Source: Vibrio brasiliensis LMG 20546 | GTDB taxonomy: Bacteria; Pseudomonadota; Gammaproteobacteria; Enterobacterales; Vibrionaceae | Length of the DNA: 64,000 bases | Direction: 5' to 3' | Assembly (NCBI RefSeq): GCF_000189255.1 | Contig: NZ_AEVS01000072.1 | Span: forward strand, 1-64,000 | In this document: in pieces, positions 27,561 through 37,420 of the stretch | Layout: each line of letters begins with the position of its first letter | Position numbering within the stretch: position 1 is the first letter of the stretch | The notes under the pieces: model-generated | Seen by the model: the letters and a program-made list of their open reading frames with translations, nothing else | Told to the model about the DNA's origin: nothing | Database searches by the model: none | Translations under genes and position numbers: made by a program

Positions 27561-28184
27561 TTAAATAGTTAAATGCTTGAAAAGCATCACTGCAATAGTA
27601 AACATCATTAGCGCTACCCCGATATCAATTGCTTTTCTGACTTTGGGTTGCGACAAGGTTGGAGCGAGCTTTGCTGCGCCTAACGAAAGCGAGTAGAACC
27701 AGACAAAGGAAGCCAAAATCGTTCCGGCAGCAAATGCCAGCCTGTCATGGCCTTCGAACTGTCCGCCGATCGAACCTAAAATAACCACAGTATCTAAATA
27801 GAGATGCGGATTAAGTACCGTAACGGCTAGGGCGCCGACTATGACTGCTTTTCTACCTCTCGATCTGATACGGCCAGGATTAACACTCTCGTCAGCACCC
27901 CCAGAAAATGCACTTCTAAGAGAAATAATGCCATAGACGGTTAAGAATATAATGCCGCCAATGGTAACCATTGTGAGTAAGGTTGTATTGCTGGCAAGTA
28001 GTGCTCCGCCGCCGAAGATTCCCAGTGAAATAAACAGTGCATCGAGCAAGCTACATATGGTTGCTGTCGTGAGGTGGTGATGGCGTTTGATGCCCTGATT
28101 AAGCACGTAAGCATTTTGAGCGCCAATAGGAATTATCATACTCGCACCTAAACCAAACCCTTGTAAAACTAGCCAGAAATTCAC
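27561..28184 (-). CDS. argO: Arginine exporter ArgO (LysE family)
   Basis: The 207-residue protein is a LysE-family exporter with about six membrane helices. The N-terminal GLGASMIIPIGAQNAYVLNQG is the family signature. It lies divergent from argP, whose product activates argO when arginine is abundant, and this pairing is the main reason to prefer ArgO over other LysE-type exporters. Export of arginine or canavanine is inferred by family. Confidence 0.9.
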   Translation of the reverse strand: MNFWLVLQGFGLGASMIIPIGAQNAYVLNQGIKRHHHLTTATICSLLDALFISLGIFGGGALLASNTTLLTMVTIGGIIFLTVYGIISLRSAFSGGADESVNPGRIRSRGRKAVIVGALAVTVLNPHLYLDTVVILGSIGGQFEGHDRLAFAAGTILASFVWFYSLSLGAAKLAPTLSQPKVRKAIDIGVALMMFTIAVMLFKHLTI

Positions 28185-28325
28185 TGTTAAGACTCCTTTG
28201 TTGATTGGCCATATCTTGAGAGAACAACATAAGAGAGATAGGTTTATTAGTGAAATTAATGATTTTAATGAATGATAAGTTTTGCTAATTTTTATAGGTT
28301 TAGATACCTAAATATAAGGATTCTC

Positions 28326-29222
28326 ATGCGTGGCTTAGATTATAAATGGATTGAAGCTCTTGAAGCTGTGGTCAACCAAGGAAGTTTCGAACGCGCCGCG
28401 CAACAGCTATGTATTTCTCAATCGGCTGTTTCACAAAGGGTTAAGCAACTGGAAAAGTTTCTCGCCAAGTCGGTGCTGATTCGAGAGCAACCACCGAGGC
28501 TGACGACGGCGGGTAAAAAACTGATGGGTCTTTATCACAGAGTACAGTTGCTTGAGAGTGAGGTGCTTCCAGAACTGACTAACCAAGAGAGTTTACGTCC
28601 TGTTCAGATCTTTATTGCCACTAACGCGGACAGCTTAGCAACTTGGTTGTTACCAGCCCTCACTCCGATCATGACGACACGCCATGTCGAGTTTGACTTA
28701 GCCGTTCATGGTGAAGATCGAACCCTGGACAAACTAAAGAAAGGCGAGGTGACAGGCGCGATTAGCTGGGAGTCTGAACCTATATCTGGCTGCTATGCCG
28801 AGTATTTAGGGCGTATGGACTATGTCTGCGTAGCTAACCCGGAGTTTGCTCAGCGCTACTTCGCCAATGGGGTGACGCGGGAGGCGTTAAAACGCGCACC
28901 TGCGGTTGCGTTTGACCAATATGATGAAATGCATCAGATGTTTTTGAAGCAGCACTTCAACCTCTCTCCGGAGGTGATTACTCATCATCGAGTCGCCAGT
29001 TCAGAAGCGTTTGTCAAATTGGCACTGCTTGGTTCTGCCTACTGTTTGATACCGCGCTTACAGATCAGTCAAGAGCTGGAGCAGGGGACTCTGGTTGATC
29101 TCATGCCGGGTTTCTTACTCAGCTTTAAGATTTATTGGCACCATTGGCAGTTAGAGACCGGATTATTGAAAGAGATCACTCAGGCGATCGTGGAGTACAG
29201 TCGCCAAGAACTGCCAAAATAG
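28326..29222 (+). CDS. argP: LysR-type regulator ArgP
   Basis: ArgP is the LysR-type activator of argO and of lysine and NADPH-linked genes, responding to arginine and lysine. The start at ATG 28326 ([12 protein letters not shown]), after AAGGA, gives 298 residues; the upstream frame to 28272 is not conserved. The winged helix-turn-helix has [23 protein letters not shown], very close to enteric ArgP. The rest is the periplasmic-binding-like effector domain. It faces argO divergently, with the shared operator region between them. Confidence 0.93.
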   Translation: MRGLDYKWIEALEAVVNQGSFERAAQQLCISQSAVSQRVKQLEKFLAKSVLIREQPPRLTTAGKKLMGLYHRVQLLESEVLPELTNQESLRPVQIFIATNADSLATWLLPALTPIMTTRHVEFDLAVHGEDRTLDKLKKGEVTGAISWESEPISGCYAEYLGRMDYVCVANPEFAQRYFANGVTREALKRAPAVAFDQYDEMHQMFLKQHFNLSPEVITHHRVASSEAFVKLALLGSAYCLIPRLQISQELEQGTLVDLMPGFLLSFKIYWHHWQLETGLLKEITQAIVEYSRQELPK

Positions 29223-29319
29223 TGCTGGGTTAATTCTTTGTCAGAACAGCGTACAACGCTTGGTCAAAATGCGTTCGTTACCTATGATGTATGCAGTTAA
29301 GTCCACATGGTAATTAAGT

Positions 29320-30015
29320 ATGAAAGCTGTTTCTTCTGTTATTGCATCACTGTCCCTAGCCATGCTGAGCTTCGGTGCAGTGGCTAACTCTCCTGACTTT
29401 CCTCACCTCTCTACCACTGGTTACGGTGAAGTGATTGCAACGCCTGATATGGCTCAGTTTTCTGTCAAAGTGGTCGAGTCCACAATGACAGCGGAGCAGG
29501 CTAAACAGTCAGTAGACAAAGTCGTGTCAGATTTTCTGGGCGCATTAGCTAAGGAAGGAGTGGAGAGCCAAAATATCACCAGTTCCAACCTCTACATTAC
29601 GCCTCAATACCACTACCCTAAAAAAGGTAAACCAGAACTGGTTGGCTACCGTGCGTCGCGCAGCATTACCGTTACCGTTGATCAACTGGCGGATCTTAAT
29701 CGATATCTGGATCTTGCTTTGAACTCAGGTATTAATCAGGTCGATAATATTCAGCTTCAGGTAAAGGATCAGGAGCAGTACCAGCAGAAAGCGCGCTTAG
29801 CAGCGATCAAAGATGCCAATAGCAAAGCGGAATCTCTGGCAGAAGGTTTTGGTAAGGATCTGAATGGTGTCTGGCAAATTAACTATAACATGTCTGGACA
29901 ACAACCAATCCTGATGAGATCGATGGCGATGGATGCCAAAGTAGAATCGAACAGTTATCAAGACTCACGAATCGTGATTCGCGATCGCGTTGATGTTATC
30001 TACAAGCTGGATTAA
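29320..30015 (+). CDS. yggE: SIMPL-domain protein YggE
   Basis: The 231-residue protein has a signal peptide ending AVA-NS and a SIMPL (DUF541) domain, with FPHLSTTGYGEV, an ATPDMAQF segment and GYRASRSITVTV. In E. coli YggE reduces the effects of oxidative stress, and related proteins form periplasmic oligomers; the mechanism is unclear. It stands alone after argP and converges on pykF with a shared terminator. Confidence 0.9.
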   Translation: MKAVSSVIASLSLAMLSFGAVANSPDFPHLSTTGYGEVIATPDMAQFSVKVVESTMTAEQAKQSVDKVVSDFLGALAKEGVESQNITSSNLYITPQYHYPKKGKPELVGYRASRSITVTVDQLADLNRYLDLALNSGINQVDNIQLQVKDQEQYQQKARLAAIKDANSKAESLAEGFGKDLNGVWQINYNMSGQQPILMRSMAMDAKVESNSYQDSRIVIRDRVDVIYKLD

Positions 30016-30056
30016 TAACTCACAACGCTGGATTTAGATTAGTGTGTTTTGAATAT

Positions 30057-30087
30057 TAAAAAAGAGGGCCGAGGCCCTCTTTTTTTG
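30057..30087. terminator. Bidirectional terminator between yggE and pykF
   Basis: AAAGAGGGCC and GGCCCTCTTT form a stem with a minimal loop, with an A run before and a T run after. Confidence 0.85.
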
Positions 30088-30102
30088 TCTGTAGCGTTTC
30101 TA

Positions 30103-31515
30103 TTATAGAACGTGTACAGAAGCAGTGTTAGTTGTGCCTGAAGCTACTAGAGCACCAGAAACCATCACAACGATATCACCTTTGTTACCTAGACCTGATT
30201 CTAGAGCAAGTTCTTTACCAGCTACGTAGAATGCGTCAGTGCTGTCGATAGAATCAACAACTACTGGAGTAACACCTTTAGTAAGAACTAGCTGAGCAGC
30301 AGTCTTAGTGTTAGTTGTCAGTGCTAGGATGTTTGCAGTTGGGAAGTACTTACGTACTGAGCGAGCTGATTTACCGCCCTCAGTTGCAACAACGATAAGT
30401 GGAGCTGCTAGTTTTTCAGCTGTGTCTACTGCGCCTTTACATACTGCTTCAGTGATGCGTAGACGTGGGCTGTCTAGACGAGAACCTAGCTCAGCTTTTA
30501 GAGCTGAATCAGTACGGTTCGCGATTTGAGCCATGATAGTTACAGCTTCAACTGGGTACTTACCTTTAGCAGTTTCACCAGAAAGCATTACAGCGTCAGT
30601 ACCGTCCATCACTGCGTTAGCAACGTCACCAGCTTCTGCACGAGTAGGACGTGGGTTGTTGATCATAGAATCAAGCATTTGAGTTGCAGTGATAACCATC
30701 TTACGTGCACGGTTACACTTCTCAATCATCATCTTCTGAGCGAAGATTACTTCTTCAGCTGGGATTTCAACACCTAGGTCACCACGAGCAACCATGATGC
30801 CGTCAGAAAGCTCTAGGATCTCGTCGAAGTTATCAACACCTTCTTGGTTTTCGATCTTAGAGATGATGTGGATGTTCTCGCCGCCGTTTGCAGCAAGTAC
30901 TTCACGGATTTCTTGAACGTCAGAAGCTTTACGGATGAAAGAAGCAGCAACGAAGTCAACGCCTTGCTCACAACCGAATTTAAGGTCGTTTTTATCTTTT
31001 TCAGACAGAGCTGGTAGGTTTACAGATACGCCTGGAAGGTTAACACCTTTGTTTTCGCCTAGAGCACCGTTGTTAAGAACTTTACACTTAACTTCAGTTT
31101 CAGAAGTCGCAAGTACTTCCATTTCGATTAGACCGTCGTCTACTAGGATAGTGTTGCCAACGTTTAGGTCAGCTGCAAAGCCTGCGTAAGTTACTGCTAC
31201 TTTGTCTTTGTTACCAACAACTGAAGTGTCAGTTGTGAAAGTGAACTCTTGACCAGCTACTAGATCAACGTCGTCGCCGTTTTCTAGTTTGATAGTACGG
31301 ATTTCTGGACCTTTAGTGTCTAGAAGGATTGCAAGCTGCTTGCCAGACTCTGCCATTACTTTGCGGAAGTTCGCGATACGAGTGCCGTGCTCTTCGTAGT
31401 CACCGTGAGAGAAGTTAAGACGCATAACGTTCATGCCTGCGTTTACTAGTTCAGTTAGCTTCTCTACAGATTCAGTTTTAGGGCCAATCGTACATACGAT
31501 TTTGGTCTTTTTCAT
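30103..31515 (-). CDS. pykF: Pyruvate kinase I
   Basis: Pyruvate kinase makes pyruvate and ATP from phosphoenolpyruvate. The start at ATG 31515 follows GGAGAG and gives 470 residues ([16 protein letters not shown]), the usual length; the longer frame to 31575 is not conserved. MRLNFSHG, the [16 protein letters not shown] catalytic lysine and the [10 protein letters not shown] and ATQMLDSM segments are present. The length and sequence fit the fructose-bisphosphate-activated PykF type. Codon use is highly biased. A weak Cra-like half-site lies upstream at 31800-31811. Confidence 0.96.
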   Translation of the reverse strand: MKKTKIVCTIGPKTESVEKLTELVNAGMNVMRLNFSHGDYEEHGTRIANFRKVMAESGKQLAILLDTKGPEIRTIKLENGDDVDLVAGQEFTFTTDTSVVGNKDKVAVTYAGFAADLNVGNTILVDDGLIEMEVLATSETEVKCKVLNNGALGENKGVNLPGVSVNLPALSEKDKNDLKFGCEQGVDFVAASFIRKASDVQEIREVLAANGGENIHIISKIENQEGVDNFDEILELSDGIMVARGDLGVEIPAEEVIFAQKMMIEKCNRARKMVITATQMLDSMINNPRPTRAEAGDVANAVMDGTDAVMLSGETAKGKYPVEAVTIMAQIANRTDSALKAELGSRLDSPRLRITEAVCKGAVDTAEKLAAPLIVVATEGGKSARSVRKYFPTANILALTTNTKTAAQLVLTKGVTPVVVDSIDSTDAFYVAGKELALESGLGNKGDIVVMVSGALVASGTTNTASVHVL

Positions 31516-31558
31516 GGAAGATACTCTCCGGTCAATATATTTACAATTTGAAAGTCGG

Positions 31559-31759
31559 TTATTGGTCTGAAGCAACTACAAGTGTTGAGGCATTTTGTGC
31601 CTGCCAACTTATCAACACGGTAGCTTTATGCTGTGGCTCCAGAACTGAAAGTCTTTCACCAAGTTTAGTCATTTTATGACCAACTGGTTGGGAATTTAGG
31701 CCGTATTTCTGTGACAAAACTAGGATATCTTGGCTAGGTTGCAAAAAAATAACGGTCAT
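31559..31759 (-). CDS. Doubtful 66-residue open frame in the pykF leader
   Basis: An ATG-started frame of 66 codons fills most of the leader of pykF on the same strand, ending 43 bases before the pykF start. I see no Shine-Dalgarno before its ATG, only A/T-rich sequence. The product has no recognisable motif. It may be a chance frame in a long leader, or a small leader protein. Confidence 0.25.
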   Translation of the reverse strand: MTVIFLQPSQDILVLSQKYGLNSQPVGHKMTKLGERLSVLEPQHKATVLISWQAQNASTLVVASDQ

Positions 31760-31799
31760 TTCTGTAATTTTTTTTCTTTTCGGGTGCGAATTCTACCAC

Positions 31800-31811
31800 C
31801 GAATCATTTCA
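31800..31811 (-). promoter_or_regulatory. Weak Cra (FruR)-like site upstream of pykF
   Basis: CGAATCATTTCA matches ten of twelve positions of the core TGAATCGATTCA. Cra represses pykF in E. coli, which makes the position plausible, but one imperfect site is weak evidence. Confidence 0.3.
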
Positions 31812-31882
31812 ATATCACTGGTTAAGAATTGTCTTAGGACAAGGTTTTTGCGCTATTTATTAATTTTTTGGATCGAAATAAA

Positions 31883-31912
31883 TGGACATAAAACTTTCGA
31901 CTTGACTATAAT
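31883..31912 (+). promoter_or_regulatory. Sigma70 promoter of the DeoR-type regulator
   Basis: TGGACA (31883-31888), an 18-base spacer and TATAAT (31907-31912) give a strong promoter with a leader of about 28 bases. CTTTCGA and TTCGAAA elements overlap it and could be the autoregulatory operator, but this is speculative. Confidence 0.55.
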
Positions 31913-31946
31913 TGCTTTCACTTCGAAACTTTAAAGTAAATATTAA

Positions 31947-32708
31947 ATGTCGAAACGAAACACTCAGCTAAGAAGACATGCAATTTCTAATCTGGTTAAT
32001 GAAAAAGGTGAGGTCAGTGTCGAGGCCTTATCTATTCAATTTGAAACTTCGGAAGTAACGATCAGAAAGGATCTCGCTTCTTTAGAAAAAAATGGCCAGC
32101 TACTTCGCCGTTATGGTGGTGCGATTGCATTGCCGAAAGAAGTGGTTAGTGATGAATTAAGCGAAAATGTTTCGATTCGAAAGAATGAACTGGCTCAAGC
32201 GGCTGCTAAGCTGATTCGAGAGCACAACCGTATTGTTATTGATAGTGGAAGCACAACTGGTGCTTTAATCAGGCAGCTTGACGGTATGCGTGGGCTTATC
32301 GTTATGACAAATTCTCTTAACGTAGCGAATGCACTCAATGAGCTGGAAAGTGAGCCTACTTTGCTAATGACAGGTGGTACCTGGGATGCACATTCTGAGT
32401 CGTTTCAGGGTCAGGTTGCAGAATCTGTTCTACGATCATATGACTTCGACCAGCTGTTTATTGGAGCCGATGGTGTTGACTTAGATCGTGGCACGACGAC
32501 TTTCAATGAACTTGTTGGACTGAGCAAGGTGATGGCCGAAGTATCACGTGAAGTGATCGTGATGGTGGAGTCTGAGAAGATTGGCCGCAAAATCCCCAAC
32601 CTGGAGCTGGCATGGGATGCTATCGATATATTGATTACAAACAAAGACTTAAACCCTGAGTTCAAACAAAAAATAGAAGCTCATGGTGTCAAAGTTGTTT
32701 GCGCTTAA
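31947..32708 (+). CDS. DeoR-family transcriptional regulator next to glmS
   Basis: The 253-residue protein has an N-terminal DeoR helix-turn-helix (VSVEALSIQFETSEVTIRKDLASLE) and the C-terminal DeoRC sugar-phosphate-binding domain with DSGSTTGALI and the signature GADGVDLDRGTTTFNE. The domain belongs with AgaR/GlmR-like regulators. It lies 84 bases before glmS on the same strand, so it probably controls glmS or amino-sugar genes through GlcN-6-P or a related ligand. That ligand and target are inferred from position only. Confidence 0.88.
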   Translation: MSKRNTQLRRHAISNLVNEKGEVSVEALSIQFETSEVTIRKDLASLEKNGQLLRRYGGAIALPKEVVSDELSENVSIRKNELAQAAAKLIREHNRIVIDSGSTTGALIRQLDGMRGLIVMTNSLNVANALNELESEPTLLMTGGTWDAHSESFQGQVAESVLRSYDFDQLFIGADGVDLDRGTTTFNELVGLSKVMAEVSREVIVMVESEKIGRKIPNLELAWDAIDILITNKDLNPEFKQKIEAHGVKVVCA

Positions 32709-32792
32709 CTTAATACCGAATTTATAAAACTTAACTCTCCGAATCAGGCCTTTGCTTGCTGCCGATCGGAACAAATATAAGGGAGTTGAACT

Positions 32793-34625
32793 ATGTGTGG
32801 AATCGTCGGTGCAGTGGCACAGCGAGATGTAGCAGAAATTTTAGTAGAAGGTCTACGTCGTCTGGAATACCGAGGTTATGACTCGGCTGGTGTCGCGGTC
32901 GTTGATAGCGAGTCAAACCTGACACGTCTGCGCCGTTTAGGCAAAGTACAAGAGCTTGCTGACGCGGTAGACTCGGCAGAGGTGACCGGTGGTACTGGTA
33001 TCGCTCATACACGTTGGGCGACGCATGGTGAGCCTTCTGAAGCAAATGCACACCCACACATGTCTGGCGATATTGCTGTTGTGCACAACGGCATTATTGA
33101 GAACCATGAAGAACTCCGTGAACTTCTTAAATCACGCGGTTACGTATTCCAGTCTCAAACGGATACAGAAGTCATTGCTCACCTGGTTGAGTGGGAACTA
33201 CGTACATCTGAATCTTTAATCGAAGCGTTCCAGAAAACGGCCAAGCAACTTGAAGGTGCTTACGGCACAGTAGCGCTAGATCGTAAAGATCCTTCTCGCA
33301 TTGTCGTTGCGCGTTCTGGTAGCCCGATTGTTATTGGTTTCGGAGTTGGCGAAAACTTCCTGGCATCAGACCAACTTGCACTACTTAATGTGACTCGTCG
33401 TTTTATGTACCTGGAAGAGGGCGACGTTGCAGAAATCACTCGTCGTGAAGTGACTGTATTTGATCAGAGTGGTGAATGCGTAGAGCGCGAAATCATTGAA
33501 TCTAACGCTGAGCATGATGCTGGTGATAAAGGCCAATACCGCCACTTCATGCAAAAAGAGATCTACGAACAGCCAACAGCATTGATCAATACCATGGAAG
33601 GCCGTATCACAGCGGATTCCGTTGTAACTGAAGCGATTGGTGTCAATGCGGCAGAAATCTTAAGCAAAGTTGAACACGTTCAGATCGTAGCTTGTGGTAC
33701 CTCTTATAACGCAGGTATGACGGCACGTTACTGGTTTGAAGATATTGCTGGTGTTAGCTGTGACGTTGAGATTGCCTCTGAGTTCCGTTACCGCAAGTTT
33801 GTTACTCGTCCAAACAGCCTGCTTATTACTTTGTCTCAGTCAGGTGAAACGGCGGATACACTAGCGGCGCTTCGCCTAGCCAAAGAGAAGGGCTACATGG
33901 CAGCGATGACTATCTGTAATGTTGCTGGCTCTTCTTTGGTTCGTGAATCTGACTTTGCATTCATGACTCGCGCGGGTGTGGAAATTGGTGTTGCCTCAAC
34001 TAAAGCCTTTACCACTCAGCTTTCGGCGTTATTAATGCTTGTGACAGCACTTGGTAAGCAGCAAAACCGCATCAGCAAAGAGAAAGAGCAAGAGATCGTA
34101 GCAGCACTGCATGCGCTACCTAAGCAAATCAATGCTGCACTTTCGTTTGAGAAAGAGATCGAAGAGCTGGCTACAGACTTTGCCGACAAGCACCATACAC
34201 TGTTCCTCGGTCGTGGTGAGTTCTACCCAATCGCGATGGAAGCTTCTCTTAAACTGAAAGAGATCTCGTACATCCACGCGGAAGCCTACGCAGCGGGTGA
34301 ACTGAAACATGGCCCGTTAGCGTTGATTGATGCAGATATGCCGGTGGTGGTTGTGGCTCCAAGCAATGAATTACTAGAGAAACTAAAATCGAACGTTGAA
34401 GAAGTTCGTGCTCGTGGTGGTCTGCTGTATGTATTCGCTGATGCTGAAGCTGGCTTTGAAGCTGATGAAACCATGAAGATCATCACTATGCCTCACGTTA
34501 GTGACATTACAGCGCCAATTTACTACACAATTCCAATGCAGTTGTTGTCGTACTATGTTGCCCTAATTAAAGGTACTGACGTTGACCAGCCACGTAATCT
34601 GGCGAAAGCCGTTACTGTTGAGTAA
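32793..34625 (+). CDS. glmS: Glutamine-fructose-6-phosphate aminotransferase
   Basis: GlmS makes glucosamine-6-phosphate from fructose-6-phosphate and glutamine, the entry to cell-wall amino-sugar synthesis. The 610-residue protein starts MCGIVGAV, where Cys2 becomes the N-terminal nucleophile of the glutaminase domain. Two SIS sugar-isomerase domains follow ([14 protein letters not shown] and the [14 protein letters not shown] region). The C-terminal LAKAVTVE closes the active site. Start and length match E. coli GlmS. The preceding DeoR-type gene is a likely regulator. Confidence 0.97.
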   Translation: MCGIVGAVAQRDVAEILVEGLRRLEYRGYDSAGVAVVDSESNLTRLRRLGKVQELADAVDSAEVTGGTGIAHTRWATHGEPSEANAHPHMSGDIAVVHNGIIENHEELRELLKSRGYVFQSQTDTEVIAHLVEWELRTSESLIEAFQKTAKQLEGAYGTVALDRKDPSRIVVARSGSPIVIGFGVGENFLASDQLALLNVTRRFMYLEEGDVAEITRREVTVFDQSGECVEREIIESNAEHDAGDKGQYRHFMQKEIYEQPTALINTMEGRITADSVVTEAIGVNAAEILSKVEHVQIVACGTSYNAGMTARYWFEDIAGVSCDVEIASEFRYRKFVTRPNSLLITLSQSGETADTLAALRLAKEKGYMAAMTICNVAGSSLVRESDFAFMTRAGVEIGVASTKAFTTQLSALLMLVTALGKQQNRISKEKEQEIVAALHALPKQINAALSFEKEIEELATDFADKHHTLFLGRGEFYPIAMEASLKLKEISYIHAEAYAAGELKHGPLALIDADMPVVVVAPSNELLEKLKSNVEEVRARGGLLYVFADAEAGFEADETMKIITMPHVSDITAPIYYTIPMQLLSYYVALIKGTDVDQPRNLAKAVTVE

Positions 34626-34674
34626 TTGATACAGAGTGGTTGGCCACTCATAGAAAATAAGACAAGCGCTAATC

Positions 34675-34711
34675 ACGCCCGATAAACGAGATAAGTTTAT
34701 CGGGCGTTTTT
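34675..34711 (+). terminator. Terminator of glmS
   Basis: CGCCCGATAAAC and GTTTATCGGGCG form a 12-bp stem with a 7-base loop and a T run. Confidence 0.87.
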
Positions 34712-34905
34712 GTTTTGTCGGTACTTCGAATACTTACCGAATATCCACTCGTTGTTGAACAGTGGTTTCACTTGCTGTGGGATGTTTATTCAAATAATCA
34801 ATATTGATTGAATAATGAATCAAATCAATGACTGGGAATAGGTTAACTATCCGTAAGTTAGCGGTCGCTTTCTTGGACAATGTTTGAGCAATTCAAGGAT
34901 AAACA

Positions 34906-35502
34906 ATGAGGTATAGTTTTCTTTTTCTGCTGTTAATAACAGCAACTGCCCAGTCTCAACAGGATAATAGTAAGTTTAAATTTAATCAGGATTACATTTA
35001 TCTTGGTGGTTCATTTAATCGCGTAACGAATCTTTCAACGACTTCGAACAGCTATGAGTTTGGGCCGGGAATATCCCTGAGTGTCGGCCACTCTTGGGTT
35101 TCTGGTAGTAAGTGGAATTTTAACTGGGAACTTGAGTATTTCAACATGGGTGAATTGGATCTTGAGAACACAAGTAGTTCGGAGCCCTATAATGTTGGCA
35201 CTGGAGCATCGGCACTTTCAATAAGCTTCAAGCCAGTATTCAGGCCATCAGGAAGTGGTTTCTTTATCGGTGGCCTTGCTGGATTTGGCAAATACACATT
35301 CGAGAAAAATCGGTTATCGCTTGATGCCACGCATGGTCATGATGTTACAGAAAGCGATTATGGCATGGCTATGGGTGGTGAGCTTGGCTATGAATTTGAC
35401 AGGTTAATTCTTTCTGCAGGCTATCGCAGTATGTCTTCGACAATGTTTGGTCAGACAGTCAATATGTCATCGCTATCATTTGGTGGTCGTTACAAGTTTT
35501 AG
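34906..35502 (+). CDS. Small outer-membrane beta-barrel protein
   Basis: The 198-residue protein has a signal peptide (cleavage probably after TAQS) and a pattern of alternating hydrophobic residues typical of an 8-stranded barrel, ending in aromatic YKF, the usual C-terminal signal for outer-membrane insertion. It resembles OmpA-like/Ail-like small barrels but I cannot assign a subfamily. It is alone between glmS and mtlR. No function is indicated. Confidence 0.78.
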   Translation: MRYSFLFLLLITATAQSQQDNSKFKFNQDYIYLGGSFNRVTNLSTTSNSYEFGPGISLSVGHSWVSGSKWNFNWELEYFNMGELDLENTSSSEPYNVGTGASALSISFKPVFRPSGSGFFIGGLAGFGKYTFEKNRLSLDATHGHDVTESDYGMAMGGELGYEFDRLILSAGYRSMSSTMFGQTVNMSSLSFGGRYKF

Positions 35503-35526
35503 TCTGAATTCGTAGTACTAGACATG

Positions 35527-35556
35527 AAAAGGAGTGGAGGTCTGCGCCTCTACTCC
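35527..35556 (-). terminator. Terminator of the mtl operon (after mtlR)
   Basis: GGAGTGGAGG and CCTCTACTCC form a 10-bp stem with a G-T pair. On the minus strand it is followed by TTTTC. Confidence 0.65.
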
Positions 35557-35569
35557 GTACGCAAGAGGG

Positions 35570-36100
35570 TTAGAATGGACTCTCTTTGCCGAGTTCATTA
35601 CAGATCTCGACAATCGCCAGTGAGAGCCCCGATTTGATAATTTGCTGCTGACGCTGTAGTTGAAGGCGATAAAACTCTAGGTCTATATCGTCATCTGGCT
35701 CCGATACTTCCAACTGAACCATTCCCATTGTTTGCACCAGATTAAGCTGCTTGATAGGTGCCAGGATATTCGGGTCGGTAAATTCGTAATCAGAAGCATC
35801 ACTGTTAAGCTTATTTTTTATCTTAATAATGTCTTCTATGTCGTGGTAGACATTGTCAGGCAGCACACCTAAACCATAGAGAAGCTTCAACCGCACAGAT
35901 AGGTCACCTAAGGGACCAGAGTCATGCAGTAATGGTCCGACAACGGACTGGACTGCAAAGTTATCTTTTTGGAAGATTCTTTGAATGAGTGCGTCAATAG
36001 ACTCATCAAATACGTCTACGGCAGCAATGAAAAAACCGCGCACTGACGGTGCGCTGTTTAATCGCTCTATAATTTCAGTTTCATTTATCTTGTCTGCCAT
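35570..36100 (-). CDS. mtlR: Mannitol operon repressor MtlR
   Basis: The 176-residue protein belongs to the MtlR/FumE family of alpha-helical regulators without a classical DNA-binding motif. It represses the mannitol operon in enterics and vibrios. RGFFIAAVDVFDESIDALI and GPLGDLSVRLKLLYGLG match the family closely. It is the last gene of mtlA-mtlD-mtlR. How it represses transcription is unclear. Confidence 0.93.
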   Translation of the reverse strand: MADKINETEIIERLNSAPSVRGFFIAAVDVFDESIDALIQRIFQKDNFAVQSVVGPLLHDSGPLGDLSVRLKLLYGLGVLPDNVYHDIEDIIKIKNKLNSDASDYEFTDPNILAPIKQLNLVQTMGMVQLEVSEPDDDIDLEFYRLQLQRQQQIIKSGLSLAIVEICNELGKESPF

Positions 36101-36157
36101 ATACTGAACTAAATACTTTGTTGAGAAGGGGAGGCAGGCTCCCCTTGTTTATTGTCG

Positions 36158-37306
36158 TTATAGTGTTTCGAAAATTGCCTGAATCTGGACAACTTCTTTA
36201 CTGTTTTCGTCTAAGCCAGTGAAACGAGCCAGCGTTTTGCGAAGTCCGATCTCTTTAATTGTCGTCTGCAGCTCAACTGCCTGAGGATCATCATCGCTAT
36301 GATATTTTAGAGCAGCTGCAATACCTTTTAAAATTGCTTGGTTTTCAGTGCTATACTCAATTGTACCCAGTAATGGCTTCACTAATCTATCGTTCGCCCC
36401 CAATTTTCGAATAGGTTGGCGTCCTACACGATCAACCTCGTCGATCAAGTATGGGTTTGCAAAGCGGTTTAATATCTTTTCAATGTATGCGTTATGCAAT
36501 TCGCGGTCGAAACCATAACGTCTTATCAGTACCTCACCGCTCTCTTGCATCGCTTGTTTTACTTCAGCGTGAATGGCCGGGTCTTCAATTGCTTGACGAA
36601 TTGTACGATGTCCTTTTAAGCAACCTAAGTAAGCTGTAATACAGTGACCTGTATTAAGAGTGAAGAGTTTACGTTCAACAAATGCCATTAGGTTGTTGGT
36701 TCTCTCCATTCCCGCTATATCTGGGATTTCCCCTTTAAACTGCTGTTCGTCAACGATCCATTCACTAAAGCTCTCTACTGTGACTTCTAGTGGATCGTCG
36801 TTAGCGGCTTCAGCAGGCGGCACAATACGGTCAACGGCTGAATCAACAAAGCCAACCAGATTATCTGCTTTAGCATGCAACGTTTCATCAAGGTGCTGGT
36901 ATACCTGACCTTTCAGGTGTGTGGTTCCTCGAACCATGTTTTCACATGCAATAATATTAAGTGGTTTTTCATTGCCAGCAGCAAAGCGTTTTGCAATACC
37001 TGTAGCGATGGTTTTTGCGATGATGTCCAATACATTTGGACCGACAGCAGTTGTCACCAGGTCTGTTTTAACTATACGATCAATAACATCTTCACTCGCC
37101 GAGTTAACCGCAGTGACGTGAGTAACGGTATCGATTTGACATTCTGTACCTACCACTTTCACTTTGTATTCTTGTTTATGGCTAAGCTGATCAACTAGCG
37201 GAGTGTTCACGTCCGCAAAAGTGACTTCAACTTCTGCGTCTGCCAAGAGTTTACCGATGAAGCCACGACCAATGTTACCTGCACCAAAATGGACTGCATT
37301 TTTCAT
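36158..37306 (-). CDS. mtlD: Mannitol-1-phosphate 5-dehydrogenase
   Basis: MtlD oxidises mannitol-1-phosphate to fructose-6-phosphate with NAD. The 382-residue protein has the N-terminal [13 protein letters not shown] nucleotide-binding loop and the polyol dehydrogenase segment [16 protein letters not shown] with the catalytic Lys. It acts on the phosphorylated mannitol delivered by MtlA, next upstream in the operon. Confidence 0.96.
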   Translation of the reverse strand: MKNAVHFGAGNIGRGFIGKLLADAEVEVTFADVNTPLVDQLSHKQEYKVKVVGTECQIDTVTHVTAVNSASEDVIDRIVKTDLVTTAVGPNVLDIIAKTIATGIAKRFAAGNEKPLNIIACENMVRGTTHLKGQVYQHLDETLHAKADNLVGFVDSAVDRIVPPAEAANDDPLEVTVESFSEWIVDEQQFKGEIPDIAGMERTNNLMAFVERKLFTLNTGHCITAYLGCLKGHRTIRQAIEDPAIHAEVKQAMQESGEVLIRRYGFDRELHNAYIEKILNRFANPYLIDEVDRVGRQPIRKLGANDRLVKPLLGTIEYSTENQAILKGIAAALKYHSDDDPQAVELQTTIKEIGLRKTLARFTGLDENSKEVVQIQAIFETL

Positions 37307-37420
37307 AATACTTACCTACCAATGTCTGAAATAATGACGAAAACGAATCTAGGGTGAGGCCAACCGCATAGGGGGTGACAGCTGACCTCGCTTTGCTCAG
37401 GAGCAAATTTTAAGGAGTGG

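Noticed and set aside
32791-33057. Minus-strand frame over the glmS start
   Set aside because: Antisense shadow of the conserved glutaminase domain.
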